NCBI GenBank assembly: GCA_022510805.1
Contig: JAFLSS010000016.1
Coordinates: forward strand, 1 to 35,921
Direction: 5' to 3'
From: Akkermansiaceae bacterium
GTDB lineage: Bacteria > Verrucomicrobiota > Verrucomicrobiia > Verrucomicrobiales > Akkermansiaceae
Length of the DNA stretch: 35,921 nt
Both the position numbers and the translations under genes were made by a program. Positions within the stretch are counted from its first letter, which is position 1. Each line of letters starts with the position of its first letter. Shown one piece after another: positions 8,004 to 15,756 of the stretch. The notes under the pieces were generated by a model that saw only the letters and a program-made list of their open reading frames with translations, did no database searches and had not been told where the DNA came from.

Positions 8004-8031
8004 TTGACATTGGGCCGCATGGTGGTAGGAT
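8004..8031 (+). promoter_or_regulatory. promoter of the RidA-CoaC pair
   Basis: TTGACA (8004-8009), a 16-base spacer and TAGGAT (8026-8031). The chosen ATG (8039) is seven bases after the -10 box. It has the same hexamers as the divergent promoter at 7931-7959. Confidence 0.8.
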
Positions 8032-8038
8032 GAGGCGC

Positions 8039-8506
8039 ATGAAGCTCAATCACGAAACACTCGAGAAGAAAGGGCTCAAGCTCTACCCCGCTCCTCAACC
8101 TGTCGGTTCCTATGTGCAGTGCATCCGCACGGGGAATTATCTGCACCTCTCCGGCGGCATCTCTGTGAATGGAGAGGAAGCCTATTACGGCAAGCTGGGG
8201 AAGGATGTGAGCATCGAGCAAGGGCAGAAAGCCGCCGCAGCCGCCATCCTGAACCGCCTGGCCGTGATCGAGGCAGAGCTGGGCAGCTTTGAGCCGCTGC
8301 GCCGCATCGTGGCGGTGAATGGCTTTGTGAACTGCGTCCCGGATTTCACAGATCAGGCAAAAGTGCTCAACGGCGCGTCCGACCTGCTGGTAGAGCTCTT
8401 CGGCCCGGAGGCGGCGCACTCACGCTCTGCTGTGGGTGTGGCGAGCCTGCCGCTCGGCGTGGCTGTGGAGATCAACATGATTGTGGAAATTGACCCTGCG
8501 GTCTAA
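8039..8506 (+). CDS. RidA/YjgF-family protein
   Basis: A 155-residue member of the YjgF/YER057c/UK114 family. RidA proteins hydrolyse reactive enamine/imine intermediates, for example 2-aminoacrylate from pyridoxal-phosphate enzymes. Visible features are the LHLSGGISVNG core, the central Ala-rich helix with LNRLAVIEAELGS, VAVNGFVNCVPDF, and the HSRSAVGVASLPLGVAVEI strand with the family Arg. It belongs to the longer subgroup of about 150 residues, so deaminase activity is not certain. An in-frame ATG at 8030 is possible but overlaps the -10 box, which favours 8039. The next gene starts six bases after the stop, so the pair is probably one operon. Confidence 0.85.
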   Translation: MKLNHETLEKKGLKLYPAPQPVGSYVQCIRTGNYLHLSGGISVNGEEAYYGKLGKDVSIEQGQKAAAAAILNRLAVIEAELGSFEPLRRIVAVNGFVNCVPDFTDQAKVLNGASDLLVELFGPEAAHSRSAVGVASLPLGVAVEINMIVEIDPAV

Positions 8507-8512
8507 GGGCAT

Positions 8513-9049
8513 ATGGCGACTGTTGTTCTGGGTGTGTGCGGGTCCATTGCAGCCTATAAGGCGGCAGATGTGGTCTCCGGCTTGGTGAAGCGCGGGCATG
8601 AGGTACACTGTGTGTGCACCCCGACAGCGCTGCGCTTTGTGACGCCGCTCACGCTCATGACCCTCTCGCGGCATCCGGTGCTCAGCTCATTTGATGATGA
8701 GACTCAGGACTGGGTGCCGGCGCACATTTCCCTGGCGCAAAAGGCGGATCTGCTGGCCATTGCACCGGCCAGCGCCCACACGATGGCCTGCATGGCGCGA
8801 GGCTTGGCGCCCAATGTGCTCACCAGTCTCTACCTGGCCAACCACGCGCCGGTGCTCGTGTTCCCGGCAATGAATACGCACATGTGGGAGCACCCCGCCA
8901 CGCAGGAGAATGTGCAGATTCTCGCCGCCCGCGGCTGCAGCATCCACGGCCCTGCTGAGGAAGGACGCCTGGCATGCGGCGCGTGCGGCAAGGGGCGCTT
9001 GCTGCCCGTGGCAGAGATTTTGGAGGCCATCTGCGCCCGCCTGCCCTGA
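8513..9049 (+). CDS. coaC: flavoprotein, stand-alone CoaC-type phosphopantothenoylcysteine decarboxylase
   Basis: A 178-residue flavoprotein of the HFCD family, best matched to the decarboxylase half of the CoaBC (Dfp) protein of coenzyme A synthesis. It carries the FMN-binding start GVCGSIAAYKAADVV, the catalytic His71 in AHISLAQKADLLAIAPASAHT, the PAMNTHMW substrate motif and the flexible flap GRLACGACGKGRL with its cysteine. The CoaB ligase domain usually fused behind it is missing: the protein ends right after the CoaC domain and a terminator follows. CoaB must be encoded elsewhere if this is CoaC. Other HFCD decarboxylases (EpiD-like, UbiX-like) fit less well. Confidence 0.8.
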   Translation: MATVVLGVCGSIAAYKAADVVSGLVKRGHEVHCVCTPTALRFVTPLTLMTLSRHPVLSSFDDETQDWVPAHISLAQKADLLAIAPASAHTMACMARGLAPNVLTSLYLANHAPVLVFPAMNTHMWEHPATQENVQILAARGCSIHGPAEEGRLACGACGKGRLLPVAEILEAICARLP

Positions 9050-9069
9050 GCCCCCCTTTTTTCCCACCA

Positions 9070-9110
9070 CCTAAGAAAACGCGCAAGAGCTCCGGCGGCT
9101 CTTGCGCGTT
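9070..9110. terminator. hairpin terminator between the convergent coaC and sulfatase genes
   Basis: A perfect 13-bp stem (9078-9090 with 9098-9110) and a 7-base loop. On the minus strand it is followed by a T-rich tract (GTTTTCTTAGG), so it should end the sulfatase transcript. On the plus strand the T-tract is weak. Confidence 0.8.
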
Positions 9111-9130
9111 ATACATTCTGCGGGCGGCAC

Positions 9131-11386
9131 TCAGCGCTTTTTATGCACAAACTGCTCAGCCGGCACCACCCGGCGCGGCGTCATCTTGGCGCCTTGGCCC
9201 CTGTTCCACTCCAGGCGGAGTTTGCCGGGCGCCTGCGCACCCTGCACCACGGTGATGGTGATGGCATGCAAGCCGGCCTTGAGGGGGATGCCGGCCTTGC
9301 CGGTGTCTTTCTCGATGCGCTCCACCGTATTGGCCGCGGCGGATTCGGTGGCCACGCTGCCGGGGGTGTAGTTGGCATCTGCATCTACCAGCTGGAACTC
9401 GTGCATCTTCACATACGCCTTGGTGCCGGGCGCCTCACTGAGCGTGAGGTAGAAGTGCCAGTGGTCACCATCTTCCGGCACGCGGATAAAGCCCGTAAAC
9501 TCGGACACGCTCCCGGCCGGCAGCTCCACCCCGGCCGGATCTGCCACCACAGACGCCTCAGCCTGCGCCGCGCCCGGCAGCGTGTCAAAGGCGGGGACCC
9601 ACGGCGGAGTCGCCTGCACGCGGCGCATCACCAGCCCCAGCGCCAGCGCACGCTCAGGCTCAGCATTGGCAGGCACGCGCACAGCATCATAGGGGCGGGA
9701 GCCCTTGCAGGGATTGTTGCGCTTGCCGGCGGCAGGATCGCGCACGTAATCATAGGCGCGGCGGTTCCAGAGCACAGCCGTCTTGAGCTTCTGCTGCACC
9801 TTGTCCCCCAAGGAGGCTGAGAGATCATGCGCCTCATGCGTGTCGGTCGCCACATCGTAGATCTCGAAATTCTCATTAGCAGAAGCCGAGATATTGGTGC
9901 GGATGGCTTTCAGCCAGCGGGGGCCATTCTTGCCGGGCTGGGAGAAGAAGATCACCTGCTGCTCGCCGCGCATGCGGTTCGCCTTGTTGGGGGCATAATC
10001 GCCATACACAGGCATCTTATTGGGGAAGAAATACTCCGAATACACCACTCCCGGCTTTTGCGCTTTGGCGTTGCCGCGCAGGGTCGGCAGCAGGGAAACA
10101 CCATCGCAGCGCATGGGCGCGGGCACCCCTGCGAGCTCAGCAAAGGTGGCCATCCAATCCTGAAACTGGCTGGGGTGCGCCGAGCTCAAGCCGGCTTTCA
10201 CCAGCCCGGGCGCCCACACCAAGCAGGGCACGCGCAAGCCGCCCTCCCAGGCATCGCGCTTGATACCATCCAGCGGGCCGTAGCTGCGGAAGAATGAGGG
10301 ATCCTGCCGCGGGGCGGGGTGGTCTGCCACTCGGGGCACAGCGCCGGGCTCATCATGGGGGCCATTGTCGCTGAGGAACACAAGGAACGTATTTTTGTCG
10401 ATGCGCAGATCACGGCACAGCTGCATGATATCGCCCACGGCGTCATCAATGCGGGTGATCATGGTAGCATGGCGCCGCGCCGCCAGCAGCTTGTCAGCAG
10501 CCGCATTGCCATATTTTTTCTTCGCATAGTCTTCCCACGCGTGCCGGTACTCGGGGTAGATGAACGAGTCCCACTTGCCCTGGGCGGTGTTGATCATCTT
10601 GCCGGGCGTGCCGAGCCACTGCACCCCGCCGCGCAGGCCGCCGCCCTTGGGGTAGGGCCCTGTGGGCACCGCAAGCCGCGCATGCGGCGCCACGAGGGTG
10701 AGCGCCAGGAAGAACGGCTTGTCAGGCTGCGCGGCACGGGTATCCACAATCCATTTTTTGGCGCGCGCCGTGAAAAGATCCGTGCTGTAGCAATTATCCA
10801 GCTGGGCGGTGATCATCCGGTCCCCATCCCACACAGCATTGGCCCCGGTCTCCTTGTCCGCATGAGCCTCCTCTTTGGGGTAGTGGCGGTGGCCGACGAT
10901 GTGGTTGTTGTAACCGAAGAAATAGTCAAAGCCGCGCGCCGTGGGCCAGGCACCGGTCGTCGAGGGGGTGCCGCCCTGCTCCATGCCACCGCCGATGCCC
11001 CATTTGCCGATGAGCGCCGTGGCGTAGCCGGCAGAGCGCAGCACACTCGCCAGCGTGTGGCTATCTTCCAGCGCGGCGTCAAAGCTATTGTTGCGGATCA
11101 CCTCCGCATGCCCCTGGTGCACGCCGGAGAAGAGAGAGGCGCGCGCCGGCGCACACACGGGGGCGCAGGTGTAGTGGCGCGTGAGCTGCGCGCCCTGCTC
11201 GGCCAATTTGCTGAGCTGAGGCGTGTTGATGCGCGGCGCGGCGTTCTTCCCCCGCTCCTGATTCAGGCTCAAGTCTCCCCAGCCCATATCATCCACCAGC
11301 ACAAGAATAATGTTGGGCTGATCTGCCGCCGGCACAACACACGAAAGCGCCAACCACGCGGCGAATAACAGTGAACAAAGCTTCAT
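9131..11386 (-). CDS. secreted sulfatase (alkaline phosphatase superfamily, type I)
   Basis: A 751-residue exported sulfatase that should hydrolyse sulfate esters, possibly on host mucin or algal glycans (inferred from lineage). A signal peptide covers about residues 1-21. Next come NIILVLVDDMGWGD with the metal-binding Asp pair (32-33) and the formylglycine motif CAPAR (78-82), where Cys78 would become the catalytic formylglycine. GKWGIGG and LSDNGPHDEPG hold further active-site residues. The last 120 residues form a beta-rich domain (DGDHWHFYLTLSE...GLHAITITVVQGA) resembling a PA14-like fold. The start at 11386 was chosen over an upstream in-frame ATG because it begins the signal peptide and lies ten bases after a promoter. 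An anaerobic maturase (anSME) is not in the window. Confidence 0.9.
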   Translation of the reverse strand: MKLCSLLFAAWLALSCVVPAADQPNIILVLVDDMGWGDLSLNQERGKNAAPRINTPQLSKLAEQGAQLTRHYTCAPVCAPARASLFSGVHQGHAEVIRNNSFDAALEDSHTLASVLRSAGYATALIGKWGIGGGMEQGGTPSTTGAWPTARGFDYFFGYNNHIVGHRHYPKEEAHADKETGANAVWDGDRMITAQLDNCYSTDLFTARAKKWIVDTRAAQPDKPFFLALTLVAPHARLAVPTGPYPKGGGLRGGVQWLGTPGKMINTAQGKWDSFIYPEYRHAWEDYAKKKYGNAAADKLLAARRHATMITRIDDAVGDIMQLCRDLRIDKNTFLVFLSDNGPHDEPGAVPRVADHPAPRQDPSFFRSYGPLDGIKRDAWEGGLRVPCLVWAPGLVKAGLSSAHPSQFQDWMATFAELAGVPAPMRCDGVSLLPTLRGNAKAQKPGVVYSEYFFPNKMPVYGDYAPNKANRMRGEQQVIFFSQPGKNGPRWLKAIRTNISASANENFEIYDVATDTHEAHDLSASLGDKVQQKLKTAVLWNRRAYDYVRDPAAGKRNNPCKGSRPYDAVRVPANAEPERALALGLVMRRVQATPPWVPAFDTLPGAAQAEASVVADPAGVELPAGSVSEFTGFIRVPEDGDHWHFYLTLSEAPGTKAYVKMHEFQLVDADANYTPGSVATESAAANTVERIEKDTGKAGIPLKAGLHAITITVVQGAQAPGKLRLEWNRGQGAKMTPRRVVPAEQFVHKKR

Positions 11387-11396
11387 GATGCCGCCT

Positions 11397-11425
11397 ATTC
11401 TACCACGCGCGGCACCCGCATTCAA
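11397..11425 (-). promoter_or_regulatory. promoter of the sulfatase gene
   Basis: On the minus strand, TTGAAT (11425-11420), a 17-base spacer and TAGAAT (11402-11397). The ATG at 11386 lies ten bases beyond. Confidence 0.75.
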
Positions 11426-11452
11426 CCCCAAAAAACCTGACACAATGCGCAC

Positions 11453-11481
11453 TTGCCTTTTCGTCCTATTCCTGCTAGAGT
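11453..11481 (+). promoter_or_regulatory. promoter of the YlbF-like gene
   Basis: TTGCCT (11453-11458), a 17-base spacer and TAGAGT (11476-11481). The ATG at 11491 lies nine bases after the -10 box. It is divergent from the sulfatase promoter. Confidence 0.7.
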
Positions 11482-11490
11482 ATCCGCAAT

Positions 11491-11979
11491 ATGGCAACAA
11501 CAACTCTCACTCCCGAATTAGTAGAACTCACCCGCACTCTGGCCAATGCCTTTGCCCAGAGCCAGAAAGTAGTGGCGGCCAAGGCTCGCATCGGCCTCTT
11601 TTACCAGAATGCCGAAGCCACAGATCTTTTCCGCAAGGTGAATGAATATGGTGAGGAGCTGCGCAACAAGCACCTGGCAGGCATGCCGCCGAGCGAGGAG
11701 GAGATCTCCAAGTTTGACTCGCTGCGCCAGGCGGTGGTGGACAACCCGCTCTGCAAGGGATACCTGGAGGCTCGGCAGGAGTTGGAAACCCTGCTCAGCA
11801 CGGTGAATCAATACCTCTGCCTGGCTATTGATCAGGGCCACGCCCCCACGGATGAAGAGGTGGCCGAAAGCATGAACCAGCAGATGAGCGCGTGCTCCTG
11901 CGGTGGCGATTGCGACTCTTGTGATGGCAGCTGCGGGCACGAAGATGGCCACGAGTGCAGCTGCGGCAAGCACTCCTGA
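11491..11979 (+). CDS. YlbF/YmcA-family protein with cysteine-rich tail
   Basis: A 162-residue, mostly helical protein. Residues about 5-125 match the YlbF/YmcA (Com_YlbF) family. In Bacillus, YlbF and YmcA form a complex with YaaT that carries [4Fe-4S] clusters and steers RNase Y mRNA processing. Here the helical body is followed by a tail (about 133-162) with seven cysteines and several His/Asp residues: ACSC, GGDC, DSC, GSC, then ECSC. Such a tail could hold an iron-sulfur cluster or bind zinc or copper. No yaaT-like partner is in the window. The start codon is set by the adjacent promoter. A terminator follows. Confidence 0.75.
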   Translation: MATTTLTPELVELTRTLANAFAQSQKVVAAKARIGLFYQNAEATDLFRKVNEYGEELRNKHLAGMPPSEEEISKFDSLRQAVVDNPLCKGYLEARQELETLLSTVNQYLCLAIDQGHAPTDEEVAESMNQQMSACSCGGDCDSCDGSCGHEDGHECSCGKHS

Positions 11980-11995
11980 GCCCCCCTCATTTTCT

Positions 11996-12027
11996 CGGCG
12001 GGGGAGCCGCCCTCCCCCGCCGTTGCT
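11996..12027 (+). terminator. terminator after the YlbF-like gene
   Basis: A perfect 11-bp GC-rich stem (11996-12006 with 12012-12022) around CCGCC, followed by the moderately T-rich TTGCTTCTCTCT. Confidence 0.7.
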
Positions 12028-12070
12028 TCTCTCTCCACCCGTCTTCGGACGCGCTTCGCCCCCCCTGCTC

Positions 12071-13891
12071 ATGCTTGCCTTGTTGCACTCACGCGTTGTG
12101 TTCTGCGCCGTTGTTGCAGCGGCGGCCGTGGTGTCAGCCATCTGCCTGCTCTGCTGCCTCCCCCCGAAGCTGACAGGAGAAAGCGCAGAAGCGTGGCTGC
12201 TCATCGGGTGGCTCGGCGGGGCAGCGCTGCTGCTGGCCGCCTGCCTCTACCGAAGCAGGAAAAAAGGCGAGCCCCTCCTGCCGAGAGCCGGCGCCCTGTG
12301 GGGAGTTCTCCTCATCGCCGGCGTGGGAGACCTCCTCTGCAACATCAGCGCCCGCTACGTGCCGCTCATGCTGCCGGCCAACATCCTGCTGGGCATGGCA
12401 AGCATCTGCCTCCTCTGGGCGCTGCTGCGGCGTTTTTCACTGATATTCTGGTATCCCTTCTTCGTCTTTCAGCTCGCCCAGCACGCAGGCTATACCCAAT
12501 ACGGCGCACGCATCAACGCGCTCGTGATCGCCGAGACCCTCGAATCCTCTGCCGAAGAAGCCATGGGCTACCTCACCGGCAGCAACCTCTTCATCTGCGT
12601 GGGCATCCTCATCCTCAGCGGCGTGTTCTGCTGGGCCATCGTCAAGGTCCTCCGCCGGGAGAGGCAGCGCCTCCCCATGCTTCAGGCCTCCCTCATCTTC
12701 ACACTCGGCGCCGGGCTCTACGCCACCCTGCCGCACCCCGCTGTGGAAAAGACAGATTACTACTGGCCTGTCAGCGAGGCACACCACCTCTACCACGTGT
12801 GGGCAGAGGCCTTTTTCCACAACCAGGCCACCATCCACCAGGCAGAGAGCTTGCCCTCCCCGGCACTCAAAGGCTCTGCGCTGGATACCCTCACAGGCGA
12901 TGAGGGAGTGGTGCTGGTGGTACACATCGGCGAGAGTGTGCGTGCCGACCGCATGAGCATCAATGGCTACGAGCGCGACACCACCCCGTGGCTCCGCGCC
13001 CAACCCCGCCTCATCAACTACCCGCACTGCATCTCCGCCGCCTGCGACACCTGCCAAGCGCAGCTCGCCATCCTCACCGATGCCCGGCGGGATATCTACG
13101 AAACCGACCCGCAATACCAGCCCACCACCGGCTCCGTGCTGGATCTCTTTGCGGCCAATCACTTCAAGGTCTATTCCTTCTTCGGCAACCGCAACGCCAC
13201 GCACCTCAAGTACGACCTCGTCGTGCGCCTGCTCACCCGCTGCTCCGAAGAGCGGTTTCACGCCCCCGGCAGCCCCTGGACCGCCGTGCCGCAGGTGGCA
13301 GATGTCCTGCGCCGCGAGGGCGACCACCAGAACACGCTCATCTTCATCAACAACGAAGGCAGCCACACCCCCTTCCTGCACTACGACCAGCTCAACCCGC
13401 CCTTTGCGCCGGCAGGCATCCACTTCGACAACCCCGCCACCCACGCGCAGGAGGTCAACAACGCCTATGACGCCACAGTGCACTACACGGATGAGTTTGT
13501 GCACCGGCTGATCAATCTCCTGCAGGGGCGGCCGTGGGTCTACCTCTACATCAGCGACCACGGCGAGTACCTGGGGCATGATGGCATCTGGGGGCGCGGC
13601 GGGCTGGGGGAGCGCCAGCGCGACTACCACTCCACCTCCGGCTGCCGGGTCGGCATGTTCCTGCTCACCTCCCCGGAGTTCGAACAGCTGCACCCCCACT
13701 TCGCCCAGGCGCTGCAGCAGCTCAGGCACAACAGCTCCCTCACCGTGGGACACGAGCATATTTTCCACACCCTCCTGGGGCTCTTTGGACTCCGCACCCC
13801 GTACTACAACCCGGCGCTGGATCTCGCCTCCCCCGCGGCACAGCCCTACACAGGCCCCTGCCCCTCCACCCCCGCCGGCACCACGCCCTGA
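12071..13891 (+). CDS. phosphoethanolamine transferase-like inner-membrane sulfatase-fold enzyme
   Basis: A 606-residue protein with five N-terminal membrane helices (to about residue 230) and a periplasmic catalytic domain of the EptA/CptA type. Such enzymes move phosphoethanolamine from phosphatidylethanolamine to lipid A, core sugars or other surface glycans. The nucleophile motif reads VVHIGESVRADRMSINGYERDT, with Ser289 where EptA-type enzymes usually have Thr. Further metal-site motifs are SDHGEYLGHDG (Asp496, His497) and GHEHIFHTLLG (His561). The ATG at 12071 gives the first helix directly and avoids overlap with the terminator at 11996-12022. No promoter was recognised just upstream. 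Acceptor unknown. Confidence 0.85.
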   Translation: MLALLHSRVVFCAVVAAAAVVSAICLLCCLPPKLTGESAEAWLLIGWLGGAALLLAACLYRSRKKGEPLLPRAGALWGVLLIAGVGDLLCNISARYVPLMLPANILLGMASICLLWALLRRFSLIFWYPFFVFQLAQHAGYTQYGARINALVIAETLESSAEEAMGYLTGSNLFICVGILILSGVFCWAIVKVLRRERQRLPMLQASLIFTLGAGLYATLPHPAVEKTDYYWPVSEAHHLYHVWAEAFFHNQATIHQAESLPSPALKGSALDTLTGDEGVVLVVHIGESVRADRMSINGYERDTTPWLRAQPRLINYPHCISAACDTCQAQLAILTDARRDIYETDPQYQPTTGSVLDLFAANHFKVYSFFGNRNATHLKYDLVVRLLTRCSEERFHAPGSPWTAVPQVADVLRREGDHQNTLIFINNEGSHTPFLHYDQLNPPFAPAGIHFDNPATHAQEVNNAYDATVHYTDEFVHRLINLLQGRPWVYLYISDHGEYLGHDGIWGRGGLGERQRDYHSTSGCRVGMFLLTSPEFEQLHPHFAQALQQLRHNSSLTVGHEHIFHTLLGLFGLRTPYYNPALDLASPAAQPYTGPCPSTPAGTTP

Positions 13892-13935
13892 GCTCCGGCG
13901 CAGCAGAAGCGGCCCAGGCTCCGCGAGGCTTTCGC

Positions 13936-13963
13936 TGGACTTTGTCGCCTGATATGGTAGAAT
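13936..13963 (+). promoter_or_regulatory. promoter of the PH-domain gene
   Basis: TGGACT (13936-13941), a 16-base spacer and TAGAAT (13958-13963). The ATG at 13970 is six bases after the -10 box. Confidence 0.75.
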
Positions 13964-13969
13964 ACACAC

Positions 13970-14440
13970 ATGACAATCCGCCAGACCTCCTACTTGCGTA
14001 AATCACTCATGCCCGGAGAAAAAGCGCTCCTCGAAGCCCGGCTGCACTGGATTCACTACATGGGCACGTGGTGCGCCGGCATCATCAGCTGCGCTCTGCT
14101 TGTGGTAGCCCTCTGGATCCCCCTCTGCCTCATCGGCCTACCCATCAGCGGCCTCTGGGCCTTCATCAGCTGGATGCGCGCGCGCAGCACCCAATTCCTC
14201 GTCACCAACAAGCGCGTCATCTTCAAAGAAGGCATCATCAGCATCCACACGGAAGAAATCCGCAACGCCAAGGTAGAATCCATCGAAATCACCCAACCCA
14301 TCATGGGGAGAATCCTCGGCTACGCCACCATCCACTTTGCCGGCACTGGCAATTCGGACGTCTACTTCTGCGATGTGGCAACCCCCTGGAGAGTGAAAAG
14401 CGCCGCCGAGGCCATCGTCAACGGCGACTACGAAGCCTAA
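13970..14440 (+). CDS. membrane protein with bacterial PH domain (bPH2/YdbS-like)
   Basis: A 156-residue protein. Two closely spaced membrane helices cover about residues 30-70 (WCAGIISCALLVVALWI, then LCLIGLPISGLWAFI). A bacterial pleckstrin-homology-like domain follows from about 75: TQFLVTNKRVIFKEGIISIHTEEIRNAKVESIEITQ...GRILGYATIHFAGT. That T-N-K-R-V-I...G-x-I...E-I pattern is the family signature. Function of these proteins is mostly unknown. rmuC follows with a 20-base gap, so the two are probably co-transcribed. Confidence 0.85.
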   Translation: MTIRQTSYLRKSLMPGEKALLEARLHWIHYMGTWCAGIISCALLVVALWIPLCLIGLPISGLWAFISWMRARSTQFLVTNKRVIFKEGIISIHTEEIRNAKVESIEITQPIMGRILGYATIHFAGTGNSDVYFCDVATPWRVKSAAEAIVNGDYEA

Positions 14441-14460
14441 CCCCCCACCTGCCGGCAGCC

Positions 14461-15720
14461 GTGCCCACCCCTCTCCTCAGCCCGGACAACGCGGTCTATT
14501 GGCTCGCGGCCGCCCTGCTGCTCATCCTGCTGCTGGGCTTGGCTACTGTGCTGCGCGGAGCAGCCAGGCTGCGCCAATATCAGGCAGAGCAGCAGCGCCT
14601 TGCGGCAGAGCGCGCCGCCCTGCAGCAGCAGCTCGACCAGGCAGCGCGCCACCACCAAGAATCACTGGACATGCTGCGCACCCATTTCAAAGAGCAGCAG
14701 CAAGCCGCGGCAGCCCAGCTCGAGGCGCTCTCCGCCCGCGTGCTCGCCAACAACATGCAGCAGCTTCAGGCAGTCAACAACGAGCAGATGCACACCCTCC
14801 TCGAGCCGCTCCGCCGCCAGCTCACCGACCTGGATCAGGCCCTCCGCCACACCAACACGGCCAACGCCACCCAAAAAGCCTCCCTGGAGGGGCTGATCAA
14901 CCGCATGCTCGAGCAGACCCGCCGGCTCGACACCGAGGCGGCCAATCTGGCCAAGGCACTCAAGGGCGACACCAAGAAACAGGGGGATTGGGGGGAGCTC
15001 ATCCTCGAGCGCCTGCTTGAGGAATCCGGGCTCAAAAAAGGTGAGGAGTACTACCTGCAGCAGACCTACCAAACCGACGCCGGGCGCGCCGTGCGGCCGG
15101 ATGTGGTGGTGCGCTTCCCGGAAAACCGCTGCCTCATCATCGACTCCAAAGTATCACTCACCGCCTATGCCGCCTACGCCGCGGCAGATGATGACACCAC
15201 CCGCTGCACCCACCTGGCGGCACATGTCGACTCCGTGCGCAAGCATATCCGCGAGCTCGCCGCCAAGGACTACGCCGGCGTGGTGCAGGAAGCCGTGGGC
15301 TATGTACTCATGTTCATGCCCAACGAAGCCGCCTACATGGCCGCCGTGCAAGCCCGGCCGGAGCTGCCGCTGGAGGGCTACCGGCAGCGCGTGCTGCTCA
15401 TCAGCCCCACCAACCTGCTCATGGCGCTTCAGCTCGCCTACCACCTGTGGCAGAAAGAGCGGCAAACGCGCAATGTGGAGGCCATCTTCAAAAAGGCAGC
15501 CGCCATCTATGACAAATGCGCCGGGCTGGCAGAGAGCTTTGACGACGTCGGCAAATGCCTGCGCAAAGCCCTCGATGCGCATGAGGAAGCCATGCGCCGC
15601 TTCAACACCGGCCGGGGCAACCTGACCCGCCAAGTGGAAGACCTGCGCCAGATGGGCATCTCCCCCTCCAAGCGCCTGTCCCTGGCAGATGATGCCGACT
15701 CGCCGCTGCCCCCGGCCTGA
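14461..15720 (+). CDS. rmuC: DNA recombination protein RmuC
   Basis: RmuC limits recombination at inverted repeats in E. coli and is a membrane-anchored putative nuclease. The chosen GTG start (14461) gives a protein of 419 residues: a membrane helix (about 15-35), a long Gln/Ala-rich coiled coil (40-160), then the RmuC domain. Visible are KKQGDWGELILERLLEESGL, VRPDVVVRFPENRCLIIDSKVSL (a PD-(D/E)xK-like core with the Asp and the DSK) and LMFMPNEAAYMAA. The frame stays open upstream to 14068, but that part overlaps the PH-domain gene and shows no RmuC similarity. Confidence 0.9.
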   Translation: MPTPLLSPDNAVYWLAAALLLILLLGLATVLRGAARLRQYQAEQQRLAAERAALQQQLDQAARHHQESLDMLRTHFKEQQQAAAAQLEALSARVLANNMQQLQAVNNEQMHTLLEPLRRQLTDLDQALRHTNTANATQKASLEGLINRMLEQTRRLDTEAANLAKALKGDTKKQGDWGELILERLLEESGLKKGEEYYLQQTYQTDAGRAVRPDVVVRFPENRCLIIDSKVSLTAYAAYAAADDDTTRCTHLAAHVDSVRKHIRELAAKDYAGVVQEAVGYVLMFMPNEAAYMAAVQARPELPLEGYRQRVLLISPTNLLMALQLAYHLWQKERQTRNVEAIFKKAAAIYDKCAGLAESFDDVGKCLRKALDAHEEAMRRFNTGRGNLTRQVEDLRQMGISPSKRLSLADDADSPLPPA

Positions 15721-15756
15721 GAGCCGGTGGGTCTCCCCCCCGCTCTCTCCCGGCGG

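Noticed and set aside
10319..11368. Plus-strand frame of 349 codons opposite the sulfatase gene
   Set aside because: The sulfatase motifs, signal peptide and promoter are on the minus strand. The opposite frame shows no recognisable features.
12437..13969. Long minus-strand reading frame (510 codons) opposite the phosphoethanolamine transferase gene
   Set aside because: It is a shadow of a GC-rich gene with clear family motifs on the plus strand. The opposite frame is low-complexity Val/Gly/Glu-rich with no domain.
14068..14460. In-frame upstream extension of rmuC
   Set aside because: It overlaps the PH-domain gene almost entirely and encodes a His/Arg/Pro-rich shadow sequence. RmuC normally begins with a membrane helix, as from 14461.
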